From NCBI GenBank assembly GCA_964348755.1, contig CAYGDW010000042.1, forward strand, positions 1 to 24,766: a stretch of 24,766 nucleotides of DNA. Direction: 5' to 3'. The position numbers were made by a program, and so were the translations under genes. Under the pieces are notes generated by a model that saw only the letters and a list, made by a program, of their open reading frames with translations, was not told the origin of the DNA and did no database searches. Origin of the DNA: UBA7960 sp964348755 (GTDB lineage Bacteria > Bacteroidota > Bacteroidia > Bacteroidales > UBA7960). Shown here one piece after another: positions 5,756 through 14,630 of this stretch (within the stretch, counting starts at the first letter, position 1; every line of letters starts with the position of its first letter).

Positions 5756-6871
5756 ATGAACAAAATCATCAGGCTGCTTTTTCTGGCTTTGCTCATTTCG
5801 GCCTGCAACACCAACCAGCAACCAGCCACAGAATCATGGGTATTTGCTCCCGGCCAGAGGCACATAATAATCATGAACCCAACGATAAACAACCTGCGTA
5901 CATTTGTTTACCTTACCCGTGAAGGCATTTTTCCACTTCCTGAGGATTACAGGGTTGTTGGGGTATTTCACGATAGTGCATCTTATGATTACCGCCTCAG
6001 CGAAAGCTTTATAAAAGATAAAGGCCATAAGAACATTGCTTTGCTTGGCATTTCGCCGGTTCTCAAAATCGGTAACCTTTACGGGGAAAACGAATGGACG
6101 CCCATTTTCAGAGATATTTTTGAGAATTCAGAAGGCATCATTTTTTGGGGAGGCCCCGACCTGCCGCCCTCTACCTATGGCGAACCGCTGAGCTTGCTAA
6201 CTGTAATTACCGACCCCAACCGGCATTATCTTGAACTCTCATTTATGTTTCACCTGTTGGGAGGCTCACAAAACAAAGATTTCATACCGTTTCTTGAAGA
6301 AAAGCCCGATTACGGAGTTTTGGGAATATGCCTGGGCATGCAAACCATGAATGTGGCCACAGGCGGCACTATGGTGCAGGACATTCCGTCCGAAATTTAC
6401 GGGTTTAAAACCGTTGAACAGGTGCTTAAAGCCGACCAGCAAATGCAGCACCGCAATTATTACGCCCATTACAGCCTCGACAAAGACCTTTTTGCAGGCA
6501 GTTTTCACCAGGTTGAAATAACAGGGGGGCAATTGGCCGCCATAAACCAGGGCTTAGAAAATTGGCCATTTGTGCTTAGTTCGCACCACCAGGCAGCCGA
6601 GGCCATTGGAAAAGGCCTGAAAGAAACAGCCTGGTCGATTGACGGAAAAATTGCAGAAGCCATCGAGCACCAAAAATTCAAGCACGTTATTGGAGTGCAG
6701 TTTCACCCGGAGGTGCGCGACATTTTCATACCAGAGAACAAACTAAGATTACGACCTTTTGAGCCAGGCACGCAAAGCTATTCGGAGCTTTATCCCGGGG
6801 CAAAGGGCGAATCTTTTCACCGGAATTTCTGGAAACATATTGCACAATGGTTTTTAGCGAAACCGATTTAA
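5756..6871 (+). CDS. Predicted lipoprotein, class I glutamine amidotransferase-like hydrolase (peptidase C26 type)
   Basis: A 371-residue protein with a lipoprotein signal: hydrophobic residues 4-16 ending in ISAC, with lipidated C17. It is therefore likely anchored on the periplasmic side of a membrane. The rest is a class I glutamine amidotransferase-like fold. The nucleophile elbow GICLGMQ has C192, and H317 and E319 in QFHPE complete the catalytic triad. SHHQ (276-279) and GGPDLPPSTYGE (132-143) match gamma-glutamyl-gamma-aminobutyrate hydrolase relatives. It probably hydrolyses gamma-glutamyl amide or peptide bonds; the true substrate is unknown. Most family members are cytosolic, so export is notable. 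It follows the rpmH terminator by 40 bases; no exact promoter was seen. Confidence 0.85.
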   Translation: MNKIIRLLFLALLISACNTNQQPATESWVFAPGQRHIIIMNPTINNLRTFVYLTREGIFPLPEDYRVVGVFHDSASYDYRLSESFIKDKGHKNIALLGISPVLKIGNLYGENEWTPIFRDIFENSEGIIFWGGPDLPPSTYGEPLSLLTVITDPNRHYLELSFMFHLLGGSQNKDFIPFLEEKPDYGVLGICLGMQTMNVATGGTMVQDIPSEIYGFKTVEQVLKADQQMQHRNYYAHYSLDKDLFAGSFHQVEITGGQLAAINQGLENWPFVLSSHHQAAEAIGKGLKETAWSIDGKIAEAIEHQKFKHVIGVQFHPEVRDIFIPENKLRLRPFEPGTQSYSELYPGAKGESFHRNFWKHIAQWFLAKPI

Positions 6872-6969
6872 ACCCAATAGCTACCCGTATTTATATTTTG
6901 TAACTTTACCACCTTAAAAGAAACACAGCCCCAGAGCTTAGCCCCACGGCCTGTTATACCAGAAGAAGC

Positions 6970-7224
6970 ATGCTTGAGATAATTGCAACTTTTATTTTCA
7001 TTTACCTGTTGTTCAGGCTTTTTACTCATTATATCCTACCATTTCTGGTAAGAAGGTTTATTGAGCGGGCAAAAGCAAAATTTTATCGCGACAACCCGCA
7101 CATTACCCCCGACGAGCAAAAAAAACAAGGTGAAATGACCATTTCTTTTCGAAAGGAAAAAAAACGCAGCGACACTGACAACTTGGGAGAATACACTGAT
7201 TTTGAGGAAATTAAAAAAAACTAA
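6970..7224 (+). CDS. DUF4834-type small membrane protein
   Basis: An 84-residue protein with one N-terminal membrane helix (about residues 2-27, very hydrophobic). A basic stretch follows (RRFIERAKAKFYR), then a polar C-terminus with the family-typical ending GEYTDFEEI. This pattern fits DUF4834, a Bacteroidota-specific family of unknown function. The basic residues after the helix suggest the tail is cytoplasmic. The gene ends five bases before the YfhO-family gene, so the two are surely co-transcribed. No exact promoter was seen, though an A/T-rich TATATTTTG lies about 70 bases upstream. Confidence 0.8.
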   Translation: MLEIIATFIFIYLLFRLFTHYILPFLVRRFIERAKAKFYRDNPHITPDEQKKQGEMTISFRKEKKRSDTDNLGEYTDFEEIKKN

Positions 7225-7229
7225 TTTTT

Positions 7230-9719
7230 ATGCAACCCCCCATGGAAAGCAAAAAAAGACTGATTCCGGGTTTTAAGGAACTTGCCCCATATCTTATTGC
7301 CATTGCCATTTTTGTGCTCATGACCATTGTTTACGTCAACCCTCTGCTCGAAGGCAAACGGTTGCTGCAACCGGACATTGTAAAATTTATGGGCATGGCA
7401 AAGGAAATAACCGATTTTAGGGAGCAAACTGGCCAGGAAGCCCTTTGGACCAACTCAATGTTTGGCGGCATGCCGGCTTTCCAGATTTCGGTAAAGTGGG
7501 CATATAATGTATCAAACTGGTTTCACGAAATAATCACCCTTGGCCTGCCACGCCCTGCCGATATGATCTTTTTGTACTTTGCAGGCTTTTTTATTTTTTT
7601 GCTTTTACTTAATGTAAACCCCTGGGTTGCCCTGGCTGGGGCGGTGGGTTTTGCATTTTCTTCCTACAACTTTATCATTATCGAAGCAGGCCACAATTCC
7701 AAAGCCGTGGCCATTGCCTATATGGCCCCGGTGCTGGCTTCCATTGTTTTTACTTTTCGAAAAAGCCTGGTAGCAGGGGGGCTGTTGTTTGCCATTTTCA
7801 TGGGATTGCAAATTTTTGCCAACCACTACCAGATTACCTATTACCTGGCCCTGATGGTGTTGTTTTACGGAATTTTTGAGTTTTATGAGCATTTGCGTCA
7901 GGGCCGAACAGGACACTTTTTTAAAAGCTTTGCCGTACTGGTTGCAGGTCTGGTTATTGCAGCAGGCATCAATATCGGAAATTTGTGGGGCACCTATTCC
8001 TATTCTTCCGAAACCATGCGGGGCGGTACAGAGCTGACCATTGGCGACCGCCAGCCATCAAGTGGCCTTTCTAAAGATTATATTACCAACTGGAGTTATG
8101 GTGTAGGCGAAACATTTTCTCTTCTGATACCCAACGTAAAAGGTGGAGCAACCGGAGCCCTGGGCGAGAATACAAAGGCAATGGCAAAGGTTGATCAGCA
8201 ATACCGCAATTTCGTGGCACAACAAAACCATTACTGGGGCGACCAACCTTTTACCTCAGGCCCGGTTTATGCAGGAGCAGTGGTTTTGTTTTTCTTTTTT
8301 TTTGGTATATTTTATGTAAAAGGGCCTTTGAAATGGGGCCTGATAGCCGCAACAATTCTATCAATCGCATTAGCATGGGGTAAAAATTTTATGCCTCTTA
8401 CCGAATTTTTTATCGACTACATTCCTGGATACAATAAATTCAGGGCAGTTTCAATGACGCTTGTCATTGCCGGGCTAAGCATACCGGCACTGGCCTTTCT
8501 GGGAATGCAACAACTGGTTAAGAATCCTGGCCTTTTCAATATTAAAGGCAAGGAGTTTTTCACTGCCATCGGACTAACTGCCGGCCTTGCATTGGTTTTT
8601 TACATTGCGCCTACGGCATTTTTCAACTTTACCAGTCAAATGGAAGAAACCTTGTTTGCAGGCTGGAAGGCTGAAAACCCGGAAGCTGAAGGTCAAATTG
8701 GCTTATTTATGGCGGCATTGAAAGATGCCCGAATAGAAATTTTCCGCTCCGATGCCCTGCGTAGTATGCTTTTTGCCCTTTTGGCCGGGGGTGTTACCTT
8801 TTTATTTGCATTAAAAAAAATAAAGGCAGCAGCATTTGCAGGTATTGTGGTGGCATTGATAACCCTTGATATGTGGCCCGTAAACAAACGTTATCTCAAC
8901 GAGGCCGATTTTCTGCCCCGCCGCCTGGTCGAAAATCCGTTTCAACCCACGCAGGCAAACCTGCAGATACTGCAAGACAAAAGTCCTCATTTCAGGGTTT
9001 ATAACCTGGCTGTCAACTCATTTAATGAAACATCAACCTCATGGTTTCATAAATCAATAGGTGGATACCACGGAGCTAAGCTGCAGCGCTATCAGGACCT
9101 GATAGACTTCCATATTGCCGAAGGCAACATGGCTGTGTTGAACATGCTTAATACGCGGTATTTGATCCTGGCCAACGAGGGCGGCCAGCCCGAAGCCAGA
9201 ATGAACCCATCGGCCCTGGGCAATGCCTGGTTTGTAAGCCAGGTGGTGGTGGTTGAAAGTGCAGATACTGAACTGACGGCCCTAAACGAAATTGACCCGG
9301 CCACAACCGCTGTTACCGATAAAAGGTTTTCAAGGTTTGTAGATAATGTCAATTTTAATTCGGACACCCTGGCTTCCATTAGCCTGACAGAATACCAACC
9401 CAATAGAATAAGATATAAGTACCAAACACAAACTGAACAGCTTGCAGTTTTCTCTGAAATTTACTATCCCGATGGCTGGATTGCGAGCCTTAACGGGAAC
9501 CAGGTAGAGCATTTCCGCGTCAATTATATATTGCGTGCAATGGTAGTGCCAGCTGGCAGTGGCGAAATCGAGTTTGTTTTCAGGCCGCAAGCCTATCATA
9601 CCGGAGGTAGGATTGCATGGGTTTTTAGTGCCCTGTTATTGGTGCTGATTGGCCTTTTTATCTGGATGAAGGTAAATAGGTACCAAAACAATCGGGCCAA
9701 CCGCAATTTAGATCTTTAA
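7230..9719 (+). CDS. YfhO-family polytopic membrane protein (GT-C-like)
   Basis: An 829-residue integral membrane protein with more than ten hydrophobic segments, beginning about residue 18. It includes the family motif SSYNFIIIEAGHNSKAVAIAYM near residues 145-165. The C-terminal region (about 690-790) is an extracytoplasmic domain with the pattern SEIYYPDGWIASLNG, followed by a final membrane helix. YfhO proteins have a GT-C glycosyltransferase architecture; Gram-positive members glycosylate teichoic acids using lipid-linked sugars. The role in Bacteroidota is not established; modification of an envelope glycan is an inference supported by the adjacent glycosyltransferase. ATG 7230 is used; ATG 7242 is an alternative. 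It lies 12 bases before the next gene. Confidence 0.88.
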   Translation: MQPPMESKKRLIPGFKELAPYLIAIAIFVLMTIVYVNPLLEGKRLLQPDIVKFMGMAKEITDFREQTGQEALWTNSMFGGMPAFQISVKWAYNVSNWFHEIITLGLPRPADMIFLYFAGFFIFLLLLNVNPWVALAGAVGFAFSSYNFIIIEAGHNSKAVAIAYMAPVLASIVFTFRKSLVAGGLLFAIFMGLQIFANHYQITYYLALMVLFYGIFEFYEHLRQGRTGHFFKSFAVLVAGLVIAAGINIGNLWGTYSYSSETMRGGTELTIGDRQPSSGLSKDYITNWSYGVGETFSLLIPNVKGGATGALGENTKAMAKVDQQYRNFVAQQNHYWGDQPFTSGPVYAGAVVLFFFFFGIFYVKGPLKWGLIAATILSIALAWGKNFMPLTEFFIDYIPGYNKFRAVSMTLVIAGLSIPALAFLGMQQLVKNPGLFNIKGKEFFTAIGLTAGLALVFYIAPTAFFNFTSQMEETLFAGWKAENPEAEGQIGLFMAALKDARIEIFRSDALRSMLFALLAGGVTFLFALKKIKAAAFAGIVVALITLDMWPVNKRYLNEADFLPRRLVENPFQPTQANLQILQDKSPHFRVYNLAVNSFNETSTSWFHKSIGGYHGAKLQRYQDLIDFHIAEGNMAVLNMLNTRYLILANEGGQPEARMNPSALGNAWFVSQVVVVESADTELTALNEIDPATTAVTDKRFSRFVDNVNFNSDTLASISLTEYQPNRIRYKYQTQTEQLAVFSEIYYPDGWIASLNGNQVEHFRVNYILRAMVVPAGSGEIEFVFRPQAYHTGGRIAWVFSALLLVLIGLFIWMKVNRYQNNRANRNLDL

Positions 9720-9731
9720 ACAAGGTAAAAT

Positions 9732-11036
9732 TTGAAAAAGGTACTGATAATAACTTACTATTGGCCTCCCGGTGCAGGTGCCGGAGTGCACCGTTGGCTC
9801 AAGATTTGCAAGTACCTGCGGGATTATGGTTGGGAGCCGGTTATTTATACTCCGCAAAATCCCGAATCGCCTGCCATCGACCCTTCGCTCGAAAAGGATA
9901 TTCCTAAGGGTCTTAAGGTTCTTAAAACAAAAATATGGGAACCTTACCTGCTGTATAAACTCTTTACCGGTCGCAAAAAGCACGAAAAAGTGCAAACAGG
10001 CTTCCTGAGCGAACAAAAAAAACCAGGCCTGGCCGAACAGTTTTCAACCTGGGTGCGGGGCAACTTTTTTGTGCCCGATGCCCGAAAATTCTGGATTAGA
10101 CCCTCTGTAAAATTCCTAATGAGGTGGCTCAGCGAAAACCCTGTCGATGCAGTGGTTTCTACAGGCCCTCCCCACAGCATGCACCTGATAGCCCTGGCTC
10201 TAAAGGGAAAAACCCAAATACCATGGCTGGCCGACTTTCGCGACCCATGGACGCAAATAGACTTTTACGACAAACTAATGCTAAGCCCATGTGCCAACAG
10301 AAGACACAAACGCCTTGAAAAACAAGTGCTTATAAAAGCCGACAAGGTGGTTTCTGTAAGTCAAAACTGGTCCAACGACCTTAAAAACATCTATAACCGT
10401 GAGTATAATATAATTACCAACGGCTTCGACCCCGACGACTTCCAAAACTTTCCTGAGTTTAATTATGATTATTTTAGCATAACCCACCTGGGCTCGCTCA
10501 ATGCAGACCGAAACCCCCATGAACTTTGGAAAGTTCTTGGGGAACTGATAAAAGAAAACAAATTTTTTGGCGCAAAATTGCGGATCCGGTTAATTGGCCA
10601 GGCCGATATTTCCGTTTCAGAATCGCTCTCGAAAAACGGGCTATCCAATTTCGTTGAAAAAACCGGCTTCCTGCCCCATAGACAGGCCCTAAAATTGGCG
10701 GCCCAATCGGCCATTTTGCTGCTACCAATAAACAATACCCCAAACCAAATGGGCATTATTCCCGGAAAACTTTTTGAATACCTGGCCCTAAAACGTCCAA
10801 TTCTGGCAATTGGGCCCGAAAAGGGCGATACAGCCCAAATCATTGAGAAAACCAACAGCGGATTAGTCTCTGGTTTTTCAGACAGCCAGAAATTAAAAAA
10901 TCATTTGCTTGACCTGAGCCGAAGTTTTAAGGACCGAAGCCTGGTTTTGGTACCCACCGCAACCCAGGAGTATTCAAGAAAGCATCTGACCGAAAAAATG
11001 AGTCAATTGTTGTTTGCAATTACCGAAAAACCCTGA
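9732..11036 (+). CDS. Glycosyltransferase, GT-B fold (GT4-like), TTG start
   Basis: A 434-residue cytoplasmic or membrane-associated glycosyltransferase that would transfer a sugar from a nucleotide donor to an envelope acceptor. The N-terminal Rossmann half opens with KKVLIITYYWPPGAGAGVHR, a glycine-rich acceptor-side loop common to the family. VDAVVSTGPPHSMHLIAL and PWLADFRDPW follow at about 137-175. The C-terminal half has GSLNADRNPHELW and GKLFEYLALKRPILAIG, the donor-binding segment with the conserved glutamate. The start must be TTG 9732: an in-frame stop lies just upstream and the family N-terminus begins at this codon. It sits 12 bases after the YfhO-family gene. Sugar and acceptor are unknown. 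Confidence 0.88.
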   Translation: MKKVLIITYYWPPGAGAGVHRWLKICKYLRDYGWEPVIYTPQNPESPAIDPSLEKDIPKGLKVLKTKIWEPYLLYKLFTGRKKHEKVQTGFLSEQKKPGLAEQFSTWVRGNFFVPDARKFWIRPSVKFLMRWLSENPVDAVVSTGPPHSMHLIALALKGKTQIPWLADFRDPWTQIDFYDKLMLSPCANRRHKRLEKQVLIKADKVVSVSQNWSNDLKNIYNREYNIITNGFDPDDFQNFPEFNYDYFSITHLGSLNADRNPHELWKVLGELIKENKFFGAKLRIRLIGQADISVSESLSKNGLSNFVEKTGFLPHRQALKLAAQSAILLLPINNTPNQMGIIPGKLFEYLALKRPILAIGPEKGDTAQIIEKTNSGLVSGFSDSQKLKNHLLDLSRSFKDRSLVLVPTATQEYSRKHLTEKMSQLLFAITEKP

Positions 11037-11155
11037 CCCTTGGTTAAGGAAAATTTTCAGGGCAATTATTAATTGGGCTAATTCTTGCTTTTTAATGAAA
11101 GAAGAATACTAAAAAGAGATATGTTTTGAATTAAAACCTGTGCCCAACCACAACT

Positions 11156-12010
11156 TTAAAGCTTTGCAAGGCAATCCCTCAGGCTGTCACGCCAGTATGG
11201 GATTTCAATGCCAAAATCCTTTTTAATATGGCTTTTGTTCAGCACACTGTAGAGCGGCCTTTGTGCAACCTGCTGGTAATCTTTGGTTAGCACCGGTACA
11301 AGTCGGCAACCAAGCCCTTTAATATCGGTAATTGCGCAGGCAAAATCGTACCAACTGGCCACGCCTTCGTTGCTGTAGTTGTAAATTTCGCCACGAACTT
11401 TCGCTGGAATTTTAGGAATAATTTCCAGGATGGCCTTTGCCAGGTCGCGGGCATAGGTGGGGGTTCCAATCTGATCAAAAACCACTCTCAGCTCTTTTTC
11501 GGTTTTGGCTTTTTCGAGTATTGTTTTAACAAAATTATGGCCATAGCTTGAATAGAGCCATGAAGTGCGTATAATAATAGCGCGTTTGGCGTTGAACATT
11601 ACCTCAATTTCGCCATCAAGCTTGCTTTTTCCGTAAATGGATTTGGGGTTGGCTGTGTCGTTTTCGGTATATGGCTTATGATTTTTGCCATCAAACACAT
11701 AATCGGTCGAAATGTGTACCATCAAAGCCCCATAGGCGGCTGTGGCTTCGGCAATGTATTTGGTAGCGGTTGAGTTGAGCAAAATGGCCCGTGCCCTGTC
11801 TTCCTCTGCCCTATCAACCTGAGTAAAACCAACACAATTTATAACGCATTCAATTTTGTTGCTTTTAATAAATTTATTAACCTTATCGGCATCGGTAACA
11901 TCCAGATTATTTATATCGGTAAAGAAAAAAGAGTGTTTGGAAAATGCAGCTTCAAGGTCTTTAAATTCGGCTCCGAGCTGTCCATTGCTACCAGTTATGA
12001 GTATATTCAT
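11156..12010 (-). CDS. rfbD: dTDP-4-dehydrorhamnose reductase
   Basis: NADPH-dependent short-chain dehydrogenase that makes dTDP-L-rhamnose in the last step of the pathway. The 284-residue protein has the nucleotide motif GSNGQLG (7-13), the catalytic STDYVFDG segment (101-108) and YGKSK with Y126 and K130. Length is normal for RfbD/RmlD. It lies 12 bases downstream of the UDP-glucuronate decarboxylase gene on the same strand, forming a two-gene nucleotide-sugar operon. The other rhamnose genes (rfbA, rfbB, rfbC) are not in the window. Starts at ATG 12010. Confidence 0.92.
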   Translation of the reverse strand: MNILITGSNGQLGAEFKDLEAAFSKHSFFFTDINNLDVTDADKVNKFIKSNKIECVINCVGFTQVDRAEEDRARAILLNSTATKYIAEATAAYGALMVHISTDYVFDGKNHKPYTENDTANPKSIYGKSKLDGEIEVMFNAKRAIIIRTSWLYSSYGHNFVKTILEKAKTEKELRVVFDQIGTPTYARDLAKAILEIIPKIPAKVRGEIYNYSNEGVASWYDFACAITDIKGLGCRLVPVLTKDYQQVAQRPLYSVLNKSHIKKDFGIEIPYWRDSLRDCLAKL

Positions 12011-12022
12011 GGAAAAAATCTT

Positions 12023-12964
12023 TTAGGTGGTCAGGATTGATTTGAAATAGCTGATTGAGTGAATTAATCCCTGGTCGAGATCCACCTGTGGCTTCCAGCC
12101 AAGGGTATTTCTGGCCAGCGAAATATCGGGTTGCCGTTGCATTGGGTCGTCTTGAGGCAATGGCATAAAAATAAGTTTGGATTTTGAGCCGGTGAGTTTA
12201 AGCACTTTTTCGGCAAGGTCAATCATGGTAAACTCTTTGGGGTTGCCCAGGTTTATTGGCCCTGTAACATTATCGGGCGATTCCATAAGGGCAATAAGGG
12301 CTTTTACCATATCTTCGACATAGCAAAAGCTCCGGGTTTGCATGCCATTTCCAAAAATTGTAATGTCATTGCCTTTGAGGGCCTGCACAATAAAGTTTGA
12401 AACCACCCTTCCATCGTTGGGATGCATACGTGGGCCGTAAGTATTAAAAATGCGGGCAATTTTAATCTTTACCCGGTTTTGGCGATGGTAATTAATAAAA
12501 AGTGCTTCGGCGCATCGCTTGCCCTCGTCATAGCAAGCCCTGGGTCCAATAGGGTTTACATTGCCCCAGTACGACTCGGGCTGAGGATGAACCTCTGGAT
12601 CGCCATACACCTCGCTGGTTGAAGCCTGCAATACCTTGGCATTGAGCCTTTTGGCCAATCCAAGCATATTTATGGCGCCCATTACCGAAGTCTTTATGGT
12701 TTTTATGCCGTTGTACTGATAATGTATAGGCGAGGCCGGACAAGCCAGGTTGTAAATCTCGTCGGCCTCAATAAAATACGGTATGGTAATATCGTGCCTG
12801 ATTAATTCAAAATATGGATCTCTAATCAGTTGAACAATGTTCTGCTTTTGACCGGTAAAGAAATTATCGAGACAAAAAACCTCATGGCCTTGTTTTAAAA
12901 GGGCCTCACACAAATGTGAGCCCAAAAAACCTGCTCCACCGGTTACCAGAATTCGTTTTTTCAT
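12023..12964 (-). CDS. uxs: UDP-glucuronate decarboxylase (UDP-xylose synthase), SDR family
   Basis: Extended short-chain dehydrogenase that converts UDP-glucuronate to UDP-xylose using tightly bound NAD+. Start 12964 gives MKKRILVTGGAGFLGSHL, 313 residues, the usual length. The frame is open further upstream to 13045, and ATG 12970 adds only two residues. Motifs: GGAGFLG (9-15), ASTSEVYGDPEVHPQPESYWG beginning at about 114, and catalytic YDEGK with Y145 and K149. RIFNTYGPRMHPNDGRVVSNF is strongly diagnostic of UXS rather than UDP-glucose epimerase or dTDP-glucose dehydratase. First gene of the minus-strand pair with rfbD. UDP-xylose would supply pentose for surface glycans. Confidence 0.92.
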   Translation of the reverse strand: MKKRILVTGGAGFLGSHLCEALLKQGHEVFCLDNFFTGQKQNIVQLIRDPYFELIRHDITIPYFIEADEIYNLACPASPIHYQYNGIKTIKTSVMGAINMLGLAKRLNAKVLQASTSEVYGDPEVHPQPESYWGNVNPIGPRACYDEGKRCAEALFINYHRQNRVKIKIARIFNTYGPRMHPNDGRVVSNFIVQALKGNDITIFGNGMQTRSFCYVEDMVKALIALMESPDNVTGPINLGNPKEFTMIDLAEKVLKLTGSKSKLIFMPLPQDDPMQRQPDISLARNTLGWKPQVDLDQGLIHSISYFKSILTT

Positions 12965-13017
12965 TTTCATTTTATTGGAAAATCTACCAGACTTGGCCTG
13001 GCAGAAATGGTTTGTGG

Positions 13018-13025
13018 CAAAATTA
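13018..13025 (-). promoter_or_regulatory. Possible -7 element for the uxs-rfbD operon
   Basis: On the minus strand this reads TAATTTTG, an exact TAnnTTTG match about 55 bases upstream of the uxs start. No TTTG was found at the expected -33 distance, so support is partial. Confidence 0.35.
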
Positions 13026-13113
13026 TCTATTTTTTCTGACTTCACTTGCTTTTCGATTCAATTTTGAATTTTTCAAAAAAATCAAAAATTGCCCTTTATT
13101 TGAAAGCAATGTA

Positions 13114-13145
13114 TTTGAACATATAAAATAATTCTTTTAAATTTG
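13114..13145 (+). promoter_or_regulatory. Promoter of the 13179 gene
   Basis: TTTG (13114-13117) is followed after 20 bases by TAAATTTG (13138-13145), matching the Bacteroidota consensus. The predicted start at about 13152 gives a 25- to 30-base leader before ATG 13179. Confidence 0.68.
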
Positions 13146-13178
13146 GGATATATTCCTTAAGGCCTAAATTAACCTACA

Positions 13179-14630
13179 ATGCCCCAATCACAAGTAGCCC
13201 GCGAGGTGCTCGATTCTACCCGCAAAGCCCTTTTTATAAACCTCGACGACAGCATATACGGTTCGTTTGCCGAAATTGGCGCCGGCCAGGAAGTTGCCCG
13301 CTGCTTTTTTCAGTCGGGAGGGGCATCTGGCACTGTGGCACGCACCATTTCGGCTTACGATATGTCGTTCAGCAACTCGCTTTATGGCAAAAGTACCGGT
13401 GGCCGCTATGTTTCAGAGCAGCGCCTAATGCAAATGCTCGAAATTGAGTACAAAAGCCTCGAAGACATTTTGGGCGCCAAACGTGGAGAGCACACCCGCT
13501 TTTTTGCATTTGCCAACACCGTGACCACACTTAATTTCAAAAAAGACAACGACCCACACGGCTGGGTTGGAGTCCGGTTTCAACTTAACCCCGGTACACC
13601 CCCCAATGATGTGGTTTTGCACGTGCGGCTGCTCGAAAACGACAGCCTGCTTCAGCAAAAATCAATTGGAATTCTGGGCGTAAACCTAATTTATGCCTGT
13701 TATTACATATACCAATACCCAAACAGCTTTCTTAAGTCGCTGCTCGAATCCATTTCGGACGACCGCATTGAAATAGACATGATACGCATGAGCGGCCCCG
13801 ATCTCGATTATGTTGATAACCGCCTGCTGGCGGTGCAGCTTGTAAAAAATGGAATGACCAGCGTAACCATGTTCGACCGTCACGGCAAAGTGCAGCAACC
13901 TGCAGACCTTTTGTATAAAAAAAACCTTATGGTACTGCGTGGCAGCTTCAGGCCCATTACTTATGTGGGTTTCGATATGCTCAAGACCGGTTTTGCCCTT
14001 TTTAAAAAAGATGTGGGGTTTGACAAAAAAAACACCTCTGTGCTTTGCGAAATGACCCTGAACAACCTTTTGGGAGGGGGCGATTTTGATGAACGCGACT
14101 TCCTGGACCGCGTGGATGTACTTTGTGGAATGGGGCAAAATGTCATGATTTCGAACTTCAGGGAGTTTTACAGGCTGGCCGAATGGTTCAGACGCTTCCG
14201 CATGGGCCACATTCGCATGGTAATTGGTGCATATACCTTTCAGAATGTGTTGGAAAAAAAATATTACAGCCACTTGCGCGGAGGAATACTTGAAGCTTTC
14301 GGAAACCTGTTTATGGAAAATCTGAAGCTATACATATACCCCAGCCGCGAAAACGAAGAAAGTGAGATTACAACCCTCGAAAATTTGCCTGTAGATGAAG
14401 AGGTTAGGAATTTGTTCCAATACCTTGTACAAAATCGTTGCGTGGTCGATATTCCAGATTATCGCAAAGAAATACTGCCATTCTTCTCGCACGTGGTAAT
14501 GAAAAAAATGAAAGAAAACGACCCGGGCTGGGAAAAAATGGTGCCACGGTATGTGTCATCGTTTATAAAAAGTAAAAATCTTTTCGGCTACGGCATGCCC
14601 AAAAAGAGGGCAAGGGCAGCCAAAAACTGA
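13179..14630 (+). CDS. Conserved protein of unknown function (GAGQEVARxFF family)
   Basis: A 483-residue protein with no signal peptide and no clear membrane helix, so probably cytoplasmic. I recognise the N-terminal pattern TRKALFINLDDSIYGSFAEIGAGQEVARCFF (about 14-44, key block GAGQEVAR) from conserved proteins in several phyla. As I recall, databases sometimes label them TonB-dependent receptor or nucleotide adenylyltransferase. Neither label is supported here: there is no export signal or beta-barrel pattern, and no HxGH motif. Other visible blocks are AYDMSFSNSLYGK (59-71), DPHGWVGVRFQL and GSFRPITYVGFDML. The C-terminus is basic (GMPKKRARAAKN). It has its own promoter and stands alone. 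The function is not known and I assign none. Confidence 0.85.
   Translation: MPQSQVAREVLDSTRKALFINLDDSIYGSFAEIGAGQEVARCFFQSGGASGTVARTISAYDMSFSNSLYGKSTGGRYVSEQRLMQMLEIEYKSLEDILGAKRGEHTRFFAFANTVTTLNFKKDNDPHGWVGVRFQLNPGTPPNDVVLHVRLLENDSLLQQKSIGILGVNLIYACYYIYQYPNSFLKSLLESISDDRIEIDMIRMSGPDLDYVDNRLLAVQLVKNGMTSVTMFDRHGKVQQPADLLYKKNLMVLRGSFRPITYVGFDMLKTGFALFKKDVGFDKKNTSVLCEMTLNNLLGGGDFDERDFLDRVDVLCGMGQNVMISNFREFYRLAEWFRRFRMGHIRMVIGAYTFQNVLEKKYYSHLRGGILEAFGNLFMENLKLYIYPSRENEESEITTLENLPVDEEVRNLFQYLVQNRCVVDIPDYRKEILPFFSHVVMKKMKENDPGWEKMVPRYVSSFIKSKNLFGYGMPKKRARAAKN

Noticed and set aside
5443..5892. A 149-codon minus-strand open frame
   Set aside because: It runs antisense across rpmH, its terminator and the start of the lipoprotein gene, so it is not a credible gene.
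13686..14273. A 195-codon minus-strand open frame
   Set aside because: It is antisense to the conserved 483-residue protein; its composition (many His, Val and Phe) is typical of a shadow frame.
13179..14630. Annotation as TonB-dependent receptor or nucleotide adenylyltransferase
   Set aside because: There is no signal peptide, plug or barrel pattern, and no HxGH nucleotidyltransferase motif. I kept it as unknown.
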